From the NCBI GenBank assembly GCA_001899635.1, contig MKVQ01000042.1, positions 186,001 through 250,000 of the forward strand: 64,000 nt of DNA. The letters run 5' to 3'. Position numbers and translations under genes: made by a program. The notes beneath the pieces were generated by a model. That model was not told the DNA's origin, made no database searches, and saw nothing but the letters and a program-made list of their open reading frames with translations. The stretch comes from Myxococcales bacterium 68-20. GTDB lineage: Bacteria > Myxococcota_A > Polyangia > Polyangiales > Polyangiaceae. Shown piece after piece: positions 13,393-21,361 of this stretch (positions within the stretch are counted from its first letter, which is position 1; every line of letters starts with the position of its first letter).

Positions 13393-14385
13393 ATGCTCTC
13401 GAAGCTCGGCGCAGAGGCGCGCCGCTACGTCGGCTCCGTCGTCATCGATGGCTTCTTCAACGGCGCGTCTCGCCTCGCACGGATGCATCCGAGGGCGAAG
13501 CCCGAGCGCCACGCGGTCGAGCAGATCGCCGACCTCGGCTACCTCCCGGGCTCGACGTCGCGCGATCACCTCCTCGACGTATGGCGCCCCATGGCCTCGG
13601 GGCACGGACAACCAGAGCCTCCGTGGCCGGTCGTCTTCTACGTGCACGGCGGCGGGTTTCGGATCCTCTCCAAGGACACGCACTGGGTGATGGCGCTCGG
13701 GTTCGCGCGCCGTGGCTTCATCGTGTTCAACGTGAGCTACCGGCTCGCGCCGAAGCATCGCTTCCCGACGCCGCTCGAGGACGTCTGCCACGCATTCGAC
13801 TGGGTGGTGAAGAACGCGGCTCGCTTCGGGGGAGACCCGAGCCGCATCGTGCTCGCCGGCGAGTCCGCAGGCGCGAACCTCGTCACGAGCCTCTCGCTCG
13901 CGCTCGCCTACCAGCGTCCCGAGCCGTTCGCGCAGCTCGCGTGGGACAGCGGCGTGATCCCGCGCGCCGTCGTTCCTGCCTGCGGCGTGTTCCAGGTGAG
14001 CGACCTCGCTCGGCTGAAGCGGCGCAAGGCGAACATGTCCACGTTCATCGCCGATCGACTCGCCGAGGTCGAGCGCGCTTACCTCGGATCGGGTCCGTGG
14101 CCGTGCGATCTCGATCTCGCGGATCCGGTCGTGCTCCTCGAGCGAGGCGAGAGGCCGGCGCGCGCGCTGCCGCCGTATTTCCTGCCAGTCGGCACGAAGG
14201 ACCCGCTCCTCCCCGACACGCGGCGTCTCGGCGTGGCACTCCGAGCCCTCGGCACCGAGGCGGTCGAGAGCTACTACCCGGGAGAGCTCCACGCCTTCCA
14301 CGCGCTCGTCATGCGCGAGGCCGCCCGCAGGTGCTGGGCCGACACGTTCGCGTTCCTCGATCGCCACGTCCCGCGCGAGCCGTAG
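13393..14385 (+). CDS. alpha/beta hydrolase, hormone-sensitive-lipase-type esterase
   Basis: The 330-residue enzyme has the HSL/acetylesterase signature: oxyanion motif HGGGF (85-89), nucleophile elbow GESAG (Ser158), acid Asp270 in GTKDPLLPD and His300 in GELHAFHA. Such enzymes hydrolyse short acyl esters or lipid-derived esters; the natural substrate is not evident. There is no signal peptide, so it should be cytoplasmic. It follows crcB by 13 bases and is probably cotranscribed with it, though a functional link is not obvious. Confidence 0.88.
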   Translation: MLSKLGAEARRYVGSVVIDGFFNGASRLARMHPRAKPERHAVEQIADLGYLPGSTSRDHLLDVWRPMASGHGQPEPPWPVVFYVHGGGFRILSKDTHWVMALGFARRGFIVFNVSYRLAPKHRFPTPLEDVCHAFDWVVKNAARFGGDPSRIVLAGESAGANLVTSLSLALAYQRPEPFAQLAWDSGVIPRAVVPACGVFQVSDLARLKRRKANMSTFIADRLAEVERAYLGSGPWPCDLDLADPVVLLERGERPARALPPYFLPVGTKDPLLPDTRRLGVALRALGTEAVESYYPGELHAFHALVMREAARRCWADTFAFLDRHVPREP

Positions 14386-14423
14386 ATCGACATCGACGCG
14401 CCCTCCGTCGAGCGCTTCCGACG

Positions 14424-14669
14424 TCAGCCGGTGACCTTGCCCCACGGGAGCGACCCCGAACGCGACTCGCGCAGCCGGAAGCGCGCGACGCTGAGCGCAT
14501 CGAGACGCTCGCGGAGGCACGGTGCGCAGGCCGAGGCGCCTTCGCCGATCGTCGCGGAGGCGTCGACCTCTCGCGTACAGAGCGTGCAGCGCGCGATCGC
14601 GCCTCCGTCCGCGCGAAGCTCACCGTTCGAGATGGTGCCCCCGCCAGTCACGTGAACGTCGATGCTCAT
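14424..14669 (-). CDS. small CxxC zinc-ribbon-like protein
   Basis: The 81-residue product has two CxxC pairs, CTLC and CAPC, about 20 residues apart in its middle, suggesting a zinc-ribbon or treble-clef-like fold. The start at 14669 is fixed by a strong ribosome binding site (GGAGGAGGGAG) just upstream; the frame itself is open to 14732. It has no signal peptide or membrane segment. The function is unknown. It converges on the esterase gene. Confidence 0.6.
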   Translation of the reverse strand: MSIDVHVTGGGTISNGELRADGGAIARCTLCTREVDASATIGEGASACAPCLRERLDALSVARFRLRESRSGSLPWGKVTG

Positions 14670-14783
14670 GCGCTCCCTCCTCCGCCGTGGAGGATCGATC
14701 ACACGAGCCCGCATGACAAGAGACGAGGCCACAAGCCGCTCGTGACAGGATTAGCCGAGCCAGCGCACGCCGGAGCGCGGAAC

Positions 14784-14994
14784 GGGCAACAGGGAACAGG
14801 CAAGTTGAACGGGGAACGGCGATCCAGCCTACTCCCGTTCCCTCTTCTGAATCCGCCGCTGCCTATCCGAACGGCATCGGCCTTAGGCGAACGAACCGAT
14901 CGAGCCCCCGTTCCCTGTTGCCTGTTCCCTGTTGCCTGTTCCCTGTTCTAAATCCGCCTCTGCCTCTCCGAACGGCACGGCCTTAGGCGAACAA
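14784..14994. repeat. intergenic repeat cluster (family C, tandem copies)
   Basis: Two direct copies (about 14834-14893 and 14908-14994) share the order CCGTTCCCT, AATCCGCC, CTGCCT, CCGAACGGCA, CGGCCTTAGGCGAAC. They are preceded by the purine-rich complement of the first block (GGGAACAGG, GGGGAACGG), so the region can fold into alternative hairpins. Within the second copy TTCCCTGTTGCCTG is itself iterated. A related element is at 25866-25999. It lies between convergent and divergent genes, outside coding sequence. Confidence 0.65.
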
Positions 14995-15022
14995 GCCGAG
15001 CTGGGTTATCCTTTCGCAGCAG

Positions 15023-15943
15023 ATGTACCCGGCTGGCCGCTGGTTTGGTGCCTTCGCTTTCGCTTGTGTGGTCTCGACGGTCACGCCCGACGCGCGCGCG
15101 TTCTGCCGTACGACGACGGAGAAGTCTCCTCCCGACTACGACGCCGTCGGCGCCGGATGTTGGGAGCGAGGAGTCCCGCTCTTCTGGCGCAACGCGTGCC
15201 TCGGCTACAGCATGCAGCGCGGAGCGAGCCGGAAGATCTCGTACGAGGACGCGGCCAACGCCCTCTCGACCGCGTTCACCCGGTGGACCGGCGCCACGTG
15301 CCCGACCGACGGCTCGGGCCGCTCCCGAACGAGCATCGACGTGCGCGATCTCGGACCGGCCGAGTGCGGAAACGTCGAGTACAAGTCGGGCGTCGCGAAC
15401 CAGAACGTGATCGTCTTCCGGGACGAGACCTGGAAGTACGGCAAGACCGTGCTCGGTCTCACCACCGTCGTCTACAACCCGACGACCGGCGAGATCTACG
15501 GCGCCGACATGGAGATCAACACGCTCGACATGGAGCCACTGGCGGTACGCGATCCGGTCGCGCCCGACGCCTACGACTTCTTGAGCGTGGTCACGCACGA
15601 GGCGGGCCACTTCCTCGGCATCGCCCACTCCGACGTGCCGGGCGCGACGATGTACGCGCGCTACGACCAGGGGCAGACGAGCATGCGCAACCTCTCGCCC
15701 GACGACATCTCGGCGATCTGCACCGTGTACCGCCCCGACGGAGATCGCGCCGTGCTCAACGGAAAGATCACGCAGGCCCCGCAGTGCGACCCGACCCCGC
15801 GCGGCGGATACAACCCCGAGTGCCAGGAGAAGCAAACCGGCTGCATGGCACAGGCGAGCCCGGCGAAGCCGGTGAGCGGCGTCGCGTGGGCGCTCGCGAT
15901 CGGCGGAGCGCTCCTCGTCCGGCGTGGGATGCGCCGGCGCTGA
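15023..15943 (+). CDS. secreted matrixin-like zinc metalloprotease with surface-anchor tail
   Basis: The 306-residue protein has a signal peptide (cleaved near TPDARA, about residue 26), the zinc-binding metzincin motif HEAGHFLGIAH (192-202; Glu193 catalytic) and a Met-turn (ATMYA, Met210), all as in matrixin/M10-like proteases. The C-terminus is GCMAQASPAK, a hydrophobic helix, then RRGMRRR, a MYXO-CTERM-like sorting signal. It is therefore predicted to act at the cell surface on extracellular protein. Several cysteine pairs suggest disulphides. A GC-rich hairpin follows the stop. Confidence 0.87.
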   Translation: MYPAGRWFGAFAFACVVSTVTPDARAFCRTTTEKSPPDYDAVGAGCWERGVPLFWRNACLGYSMQRGASRKISYEDAANALSTAFTRWTGATCPTDGSGRSRTSIDVRDLGPAECGNVEYKSGVANQNVIVFRDETWKYGKTVLGLTTVVYNPTTGEIYGADMEINTLDMEPLAVRDPVAPDAYDFLSVVTHEAGHFLGIAHSDVPGATMYARYDQGQTSMRNLSPDDISAICTVYRPDGDRAVLNGKITQAPQCDPTPRGGYNPECQEKQTGCMAQASPAKPVSGVAWALAIGGALLVRRGMRRR

Positions 15944-15955
15944 CTGCACACGCTC

Positions 15956-15993
15956 GGCTCGCGCGCGAGACGACGCGCGAGCCTTCGATTTCG
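15956..15993 (+). terminator. rho-independent-like terminator of the protease gene
   Basis: GGCTCGCGCG and CGCGCGAGCC form a perfect 10-bp stem with an 8-base loop, followed by TTCGATTTCG. It begins 12 bases after the protease stop. The downstream T content is modest, as is common in high-GC genomes. Confidence 0.55.
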
Positions 15994-16209
15994 AGCGCGC
16001 TTCGCTCGTGAGGCACGCATCGGCGGCAGCCACACTCGGCTTCGCGAAACCTCGAACGTCGAACGACACAGCTCGAGCGTGAGCGATCTAGCTCGAGCGA
16101 TCGTGAAGCGCGAGCGTTGCCCTTTCCGCTTTCCGCCGCTCGAGGACCGTTCCTAAGGTGCCGGCCCTCGGGGACAGTGCCCACTCGGGCGGATTGGATG
16201 TGCTCAACG

Positions 16210-18330
16210 ATGCGGACCCTGCATGCCTTGACCCCCGCACTCTCGATCGTGCTCGCGACCTTGATCGGATGCAGTACGTCGAGCGACGACAACAGAGCGA
16301 CTGAACGTCAGGCGGACGGGAACGGCTCGACGGAGGAAACTCCGACCTGCGACGACACGACCGCTCCGAAGATCTCGAGCTCGCTCGCCGACATCGGCGT
16401 TCCTCTCAGCGCCAAGAGCGCGTCCCGAACGATCGAGTTCACCGAACCGGTGACGATCGTGCCGGGCGGCATCGTCATCAGTCCCGGCGCAACCGTCTCG
16501 GTGAAGCCGGCGCTTCCCGCGACGAGCAAGACCTTCACGGTCGACGCATTCGGGCTTCTCGCGGGGACGGACTATGTCCTCACGGTGGTCCCCGGCATGG
16601 TGATGGACCGATGCGGTAACACGCTCGCGGCCAGGGCAACCGCCAACTTCGTGGCCGGCTGCGAGGCAGACCAGGACGCGCCGGCGTTGACGAGCGCTAC
16701 GAGCGCCGTGGCGATCCCGATCGGAGCGACGTCGGTGACGTACGAGCTCACGTTCGACGAGGTCGTCTCCATCGCTCCCGGTGGGATCACGGCAAGCAAC
16801 GGCGCTCTCGTCGGGGTCAGCCCCCCGCTGCCCGCGCGAGCGTCGAGCTTCAGAGTCGAGCTGAGCAGAGTCGTCGCCTCCAAGGCCTACGATCTCACCG
16901 TGCAAGCGAGCGCCGTCGCCGATGCTTGCTCGAATGCCCTGCCGGCGAACGTCGTCATCCCCTTCGTCGGTACATGTCTCTCCGACAACCGCGCGCCGAC
17001 GATCACCAGCTCGTCGGCGCCGCGACGCTTCACGGACGGCGCGGCGAGCCACACGTTCTCGTTCGACGAGCCCGTCACGATCGCGGCCGGCGGCATCAGC
17101 GTCGACAACGGCGCCGAGCTGAGGATCACGCCGGAGCTGCCGGCGACCGCCACCTCCTTCGAGGTCGAGGTGTTGGGGCTCTCCGACGACAAGACGTACA
17201 CCCTGACGGCGGCGGCGGGCTCGATCAAGGACGCCTGCGGCGCCGCCCCCGAGGCGAGCCAAGAGGTGCAGCTCGTGCAATGCGCGGGTGACACGACCGC
17301 TCCGAAGCTGCTCAGCGATACGCAGACCCTGAGCTGCAATTCGGCCGCGCATACCTACACGATGAAGTTCGACGAGCGCGTCGCGCTCGCAGCGAATGCC
17401 ATCGCGATCGACGGAGGAGCGACGATCACGTCGATCACGCCGGCGCTTCCGGCGGTCTCCGACACGTTCACGATCGCGCTCGACAACCTCACGGCGACGC
17501 ATGCCCTCTCCATCGCGGCGGGTGAGCTCACGGACGAGTGTGGCAACCGCTCTTCCAGCGCGCTGACCGTCACCGCCGGCGTCGGCGCAGCGACCGGCAC
17601 GCAGCAGCTCGACTACTCCGGCAGCATCGTCCCGTTCGTCGTGCCGAGCTGCCCGCTGGTCACGATCGAGGCGTGGGGCGCGGCCGGCAACGCGTCCGGC
17701 ACCTCCGCCTTCCCGGGCGGGCTCGGCGCTCGGATGAAGGGAGAGTTCTCGTCACTTCCGTCGCGCGAGCTCCGGATCCTGGTCGGGCAACGCGGAGGCG
17801 CGCCAGACACGAACGGCGGCGGTGGCGGGAGCTTCGTGGTGACGTCCGCCAACGCGCCGCTGGTGATTGCAGGCGGCGGTGGTGGCTCCGGGACAAGTGA
17901 CGGCGCCCACAAGCATGGCACGACCGCCACCAGCGGGCAGAGCTGTCCGAACGGAGACGCGGGCGGTATCGACGGCAACGGCGGGGCAGCGGGAGGCGCG
18001 GGCTACGCTGCGGGAGCCGGCGGAGGCCTCCTGACGTCCGGCGCGAATGGCTCGAACGCAGGCGCGGGCGGGGCGTCGTTCCTGCTCGGAGGCGCAGGCG
18101 GCGCAGGCGGATTCGGAATCGGCGGCTTCGGCGGCGGCGGCCATGGAAGCGGCTCCGCCGTCGGTGGTGGCGGCGGCGGCTACTCCGGCGGCGGCTCGTG
18201 CACCAACGGTGACGTCCCGGGCGCGGGCTCCGTGGGCGCCGGCGGCGGCTCGTTCAACGCCGGGACGAACCAGGACAATGCCAGCGGCGTCAACGACCAG
18301 AACGGGAAGGTCGTGATCACCTGGCAGTGA
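16210..18330 (+). CDS. lipoprotein with Ig-like repeats and ALK/LTK-type glycine-rich domain
   Basis: The 706-residue product has a signal peptide with lipobox LIGC (Cys around 21). Residues about 50-465 hold four Ig-like (Big-type) repeats, each starting near TAPK/DAPA/RAPT and containing F-D/T-E-x-V...GGI plus a C-terminal C-G/S-N motif. Residues about 480-706 are a glycine-rich domain beginning TIEAWGAAG, with GGLGARMKGEF and many GGGG runs, as in the Gly-rich domain of ALK/LTK kinases and some bacterial surface proteins. An adhesive or matrix role is inferred. The start at 16210 was chosen for the signal peptide; an ATG at 16198 is also in frame. Confidence 0.75.
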   Translation: MRTLHALTPALSIVLATLIGCSTSSDDNRATERQADGNGSTEETPTCDDTTAPKISSSLADIGVPLSAKSASRTIEFTEPVTIVPGGIVISPGATVSVKPALPATSKTFTVDAFGLLAGTDYVLTVVPGMVMDRCGNTLAARATANFVAGCEADQDAPALTSATSAVAIPIGATSVTYELTFDEVVSIAPGGITASNGALVGVSPPLPARASSFRVELSRVVASKAYDLTVQASAVADACSNALPANVVIPFVGTCLSDNRAPTITSSSAPRRFTDGAASHTFSFDEPVTIAAGGISVDNGAELRITPELPATATSFEVEVLGLSDDKTYTLTAAAGSIKDACGAAPEASQEVQLVQCAGDTTAPKLLSDTQTLSCNSAAHTYTMKFDERVALAANAIAIDGGATITSITPALPAVSDTFTIALDNLTATHALSIAAGELTDECGNRSSSALTVTAGVGAATGTQQLDYSGSIVPFVVPSCPLVTIEAWGAAGNASGTSAFPGGLGARMKGEFSSLPSRELRILVGQRGGAPDTNGGGGGSFVVTSANAPLVIAGGGGGSGTSDGAHKHGTTATSGQSCPNGDAGGIDGNGGAAGGAGYAAGAGGGLLTSGANGSNAGAGGASFLLGGAGGAGGFGIGGFGGGGHGSGSAVGGGGGGYSGGGSCTNGDVPGAGSVGAGGGSFNAGTNQDNASGVNDQNGKVVITWQ

Positions 18331-18344
18331 TGCCGACGCGCCCT

Positions 18345-18385
18345 GCGCGGAGCACGACCGAGCGATCGTCGTCGTGCTCCCGCGC
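18345..18385. terminator. bidirectional hairpin between convergent genes
   Basis: GGAGCACGAC (18349-18358) pairs perfectly with GTCGTGCTCC (18371-18380) around a 12-base loop, and flanking GCGC bases extend the stem with one bulge. It lies between the stops of two convergent genes, so it can serve both. Confidence 0.55.
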
Positions 18386-18424
18386 AACGCGGAACGCGAT
18401 GAGCGCGCTACGCCTCGAGCGTGC

Positions 18425-19555
18425 TCAGCTCGAACGCGTGGTCTTCTTCACGATCACGCTGCCGACCGAGTAGCCGGCGCCGAACGAGCAGATGACGCCG
18501 ACGTCGCCGTCGTCGATGCCGGCGCGGTTCTTGTGGAACGTGATGATCGAGCCGCACGAGCTCGTGTTCGCGTACTCCTCCAGCACGCTCGGCGCCTCGA
18601 CCGGCGTCGCATCGCGGCCGAGGAGCTTGCGCGCGATCCACTGGTTCATCGTGCCGTTCGCCTGGTGGAGCCACATCCGCTTGATCTGGGACGGAGCGAT
18701 GCCGAGGCTATCGAGGTGGCCGGCGATGAGATCGGCCACCATCGGCGAGACGTCCTTGAAGACCTTGCGGCCCTGCTGGACGAAGAGCTTGTCGGCGTCG
18801 TCGCGGTGCTCGGGCGCGGCGCGGTTGAGGAAGCCGGCGTTGTTCCGGATGTTGTTCGAGAACTTCGTCGCGAGGCGCGTCCCGAGGATCTCGTAGACGC
18901 TCGTCGCCTGCGTGGTCGCCATGTCCTCGACGACGACGGCCGTGCACGCGTCGCCGAAGATGAAGTGGCTCTCGCGATCGCGGAAGTTGAGATGGCCGGA
19001 GCAGATCTCCGGCGAGACGACGAGCGCGCTCTTCACGCTTCCGCCGGCGATGAGGTCGCGCGCGACGTTGATCCCGAACGTGGCGGAGGAGCAGGCGACG
19101 TTCATGTCGAACGCGAAGCCCTTCGTGCCGAGCGCCTCCTGCACCTCGACGCTGATCGCCGGATATGCGCGCTGCATGTTCGAGCAGGCAACGATGACCG
19201 CGCCGATGCGATCGGGCGTGGTGTTCGCCTGCGCGAGCGCCTCGCGCGCGGCGGCGAGCGCCATCTCGCACTGGAGCGAGGGCTCGTCGTTCGAGCGCTC
19301 CGGGATGCGCGGAGCGAGGATCGCCGGATCGAGGATGCCTTCACGGTCCATAACGTAGCGACGGCCGATGCCGGACGCGCTCGTGATGAACTCGGCCGAC
19401 GACGGCTCGAGCGCCTTCTTCTCGCCGCGCGCGATCGCGTCGGCGTTCTTCGCGTTCTCCGCCTCGACGTAGGCGTTGAACGCAGCAACGAGCTCGTCGT
19501 TCGAGATCGAGTAGGGGGGCGTGAAGAGGCCGGTTCCGGTGATGGCGATGGGCAT
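18425..19555 (-). CDS. beta-ketoacyl-ACP synthase III family (KAS III/FabH-like)
   Basis: The 376-residue enzyme has the thiolase-fold catalytic triad of KAS III: Cys155 in NVACSSATFG, His297 in WLHQANGTMN and Asn330 in EYANTSSCGS. KAS III enzymes condense an acyl-CoA starter with malonyl-ACP or catalyse related acyl transfers. It is about 50 residues longer than E. coli FabH, partly because of an insert near residues 25-50 and another near 225-265, so it may belong to a specialised clade rather than primary fatty acid initiation. No acyl carrier protein or other fatty acid genes are adjacent. Confidence 0.88.
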   Translation of the reverse strand: MPIAITGTGLFTPPYSISNDELVAAFNAYVEAENAKNADAIARGEKKALEPSSAEFITSASGIGRRYVMDREGILDPAILAPRIPERSNDEPSLQCEMALAAAREALAQANTTPDRIGAVIVACSNMQRAYPAISVEVQEALGTKGFAFDMNVACSSATFGINVARDLIAGGSVKSALVVSPEICSGHLNFRDRESHFIFGDACTAVVVEDMATTQATSVYEILGTRLATKFSNNIRNNAGFLNRAAPEHRDDADKLFVQQGRKVFKDVSPMVADLIAGHLDSLGIAPSQIKRMWLHQANGTMNQWIARKLLGRDATPVEAPSVLEEYANTSSCGSIITFHKNRAGIDDGDVGVICSFGAGYSVGSVIVKKTTRSS

Positions 19556-19684
19556 CGGGGGAGCTCATCCGAGTAGCCGGGATCGCCAGAGACGGCAACC
19601 GCCTGGCCCTTTCATTTTGCCGCGCCGCGTCGATCCCCCGTCGGCGCTCGGTCGTTCGCAGCCCCCGGGCTACGATGCCGAGCC

Positions 19685-19924
19685 GTGTTTCGCTTCAGCA
19701 GCCTTGGGCTCGTTTCGCTCCTCCTCGTCACCGGCTGCCCGCCTGGCGAGAAGCCCTCGCCGTCCTCCTCGTCGTCGTCGAGCCCGAACCTCGTGGCGGG
19801 CCAGGGCAAGTGCACGAAGGTCGGTCAGAGCTGCGAGGTCTCGCCGGGCAAGCTGGGCACCTGCGTGCAGAAGGACGACTGCCCGGATCCGGGGGGCTGC
19901 TTCGTCTGCCAATCACAGCACTGA
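19685..19924 (+). CDS. small cysteine-containing lipoprotein
   Basis: The 79-residue product starts at a GTG, has a signal peptide with lipobox VTGC (Cys18), a Ser-rich linker and a compact C-terminal domain with six cysteines (GKC, QSC, GTC, DDC, GGC, FVC), which would form disulphides in the periplasm or outside the cell. It resembles many uncharacterised small myxobacterial lipoproteins. Confidence 0.65.
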   Translation: MFRFSSLGLVSLLLVTGCPPGEKPSPSSSSSSSPNLVAGQGKCTKVGQSCEVSPGKLGTCVQKDDCPDPGGCFVCQSQH

Positions 19925-19966
19925 AGGGGGCCGCCGAGCCGGCATGCGGCGTGCGTCGCGCTGGCC

Positions 19967-20155
19967 ATGCCTTCCCAACCGCAGCCCGAGGCGCAGCAGA
20001 CAGGTGAAGCCCGGCTCGTCGAACATGGAGCACAGCCCACGCCACCCGGCGCGAAACCCGACGCGCCAACCGCCGACGCGCGAGCATGGCAAGATGCTCT
20101 CGACCGCGAGCGAGCGACGGGCGAAGGAATGCCTGTTCCGAAGTGGGAGCGCTGA
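19967..20155 (+). CDS. possible 62-residue hydrophilic protein
   Basis: A short frame starts with MPSQPQPEAQQ, is rich in Pro, Ala and Glu, and ends RERATGEGMPVPKWER, a tail that reads like conserved protein rather than noise. No signal peptide or known domain is seen. Its stop codon lies inside the family A repeat at 20151. Support is weak: there is no strong ribosome binding site and I do not recognise the family. If it is not a gene, the gap 19925-20316 holds only the repeats listed below. Confidence 0.35.
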   Translation: MPSQPQPEAQQTGEARLVEHGAQPTPPGAKPDAPTADARAWQDALDRERATGEGMPVPKWER

Positions 20156-20180
20156 GGCGCAACCCAGTTGCGCCGCTCGT
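20151..20180 (+). repeat. family A repeat, hairpin GGCGCAAC-CCA-GTTGCGCC
   Basis: GCTGAGGCGCAACCCAGTTG continues to GCGCCGCTCGT. It contains a perfect 8-bp stem with a 3-base loop. A near-identical copy is at 59413, and a half-copy on the other strand is at 40172-40187. Confidence 0.6.
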
Positions 20181-20189
20181 GAGAAGGTA

Positions 20190-20289
20190 GATGGCCGTGA
20201 TCGGATCGGCGGCAGAGACCGAGCATTGCGCTCGCCTCGCCCGTCAGCGCGAGCGCAATGCTCGGTCAATTCAATCGATCACGGCCATC
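20190..20289. repeat. 100-base nested perfect inverted repeat
   Basis: Outer arms GATGGCCGTGATCG (20190-20203) and CGATCACGGCCATC (20276-20289) are perfectly complementary over 14 bases. Inner arms GACCGAGCATTGCGCTCGC (20217-20235) and its reverse complement (20249-20267) match over 19 bases. The internal spacers are 13 and 8 bases and the apical loop 13. It lies between a lipoprotein gene and the thpR stop. It is much longer than a normal terminator. Confidence 0.75.
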
Positions 20290-20316
20290 ATGCCGTGAGG
20301 CTCGCGTCCGCCTCGA

Positions 20317-20889
20317 TCAGACCGAGACGCCGCGCCCGAGCTCGAAGCGTGCGAGCGAAGTGTGCACCGGCGCCTCCTTCCCGAGCTCGCTCTTGTAGAG
20401 CGTGAGCGCGCGGAGCCGACCGCCCTCGGGCATCATCGAAGACGAGGACGCCGCGAAGAGCCGCCTCAGATCGGCTGGCTCGCGAAGACGCGCCAGCGTG
20501 AGATGCGGACGAAACGCACGCGTCTCGGGCGGGAATCCGAGCGCGGTGACCGCACGCTCGGCCTTCGCCGCCAGGTCGGAGACGGCGCCGCCCTCGTCGA
20601 GGTGAAGCGCCAGCACGCGCGCGCGCCTCGCGTTCGGAAACGCGAGCAGCGAGGTCGAGCGAACCTCGATCGGCCGCGGCGCCTCCTCGCCGAGCGCGGT
20701 GACGAGCTCGCCGAGCGCCGGCACCAGCGCCTCGTCCGTGTCTCCGAGGAAGCGAAGCGTGACGTGGAGGGTCGTGCTCGCGACCCAGCGCGCACGCGGC
20801 AGCCGCTCGCCGCGCAGCTCGTCGATCAGCGCGACGACGCTGCGGAGGAGCGCATCGTCCAGGTCGAGCGCGAGAAACGTCCGGAGCAC
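20317..20889 (-). CDS. thpR: RNA 2',3'-cyclic phosphodiesterase / 2'-5' RNA ligase family
   Basis: The 190-residue protein has the two HxTx motifs of the 2H phosphoesterase superfamily, HVTL (42-45) and HLTL (129-132), and the LigT N-terminal pattern RTFLALDL. Length and motif spacing fit bacterial ThpR, which opens 2',3'-cyclic phosphates on RNA and can ligate tRNA halves in vitro. It is cytoplasmic. It stands alone on the minus strand beside the large inverted repeat. Confidence 0.9.
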   Translation of the reverse strand: MLRTFLALDLDDALLRSVVALIDELRGERLPRARWVASTTLHVTLRFLGDTDEALVPALGELVTALGEEAPRPIEVRSTSLLAFPNARRARVLALHLDEGGAVSDLAAKAERAVTALGFPPETRAFRPHLTLARLREPADLRRLFAASSSSMMPEGGRLRALTLYKSELGKEAPVHTSLARFELGRGVSV

Positions 20890-20992
20890 GCTCGCAGCCT
20901 AGCGGATGTCGCGCCAACACGCGGCACGTGCCTTGCGACATCGCGCTGCGCGCAATCGCGCCCTAGCGAACGAAGACGAAGGAGAAGAGGAC

Positions 20993-21319
20993 ATGGCGAC
21001 CGTGACGACGACGGGAACGGAAACGATCGAACAAGGCAAGGTCGAGGCTCCGCGCGGCGGGGTCGAAGGTGTGGGCTCGCCGATCTCGAACGAGGCGTAC
21101 AACATCATCGCGGCGCTCCAGGCGAAGCTCCAGGGACTGGAGGCCTATCGCAAGTATGCGATGGACTCCGACGGCGAGCTCTGGTGCGACCTCTCGCAGG
21201 TCGAGATGAAGGGCGTCGAGAAGCTCGTCGGACGACTCGAGAAGCTCGTCAGCGAGGGCAAGTTCCGGATGGCGCTGAACGTGAAGGAGCAGGAGAAAGA
21301 GGCGGAAGAGAGCCACTGA
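20993..21319 (+). CDS. conserved hypothetical protein, 108 residues
   Basis: The start at 20993 follows AAGGAGAAGAGG, a good ribosome binding site. The protein is hydrophilic with a helical centre (NIIAALQAKLQGLEAYRKYA) and a charged C-terminus (VKEQEKEAEES). The pattern suggests a small soluble helical protein, perhaps a dimer, but I do not recognise the family. It converges on the hybrid histidine kinase gene. Confidence 0.6.
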   Translation: MATVTTTGTETIEQGKVEAPRGGVEGVGSPISNEAYNIIAALQAKLQGLEAYRKYAMDSDGELWCDLSQVEMKGVEKLVGRLEKLVSEGKFRMALNVKEQEKEAEESH

Positions 21320-21361
21320 CGCGGCGTGCGCCTCGCAGCGCGCGAGCGAACGGCAGCGCCC

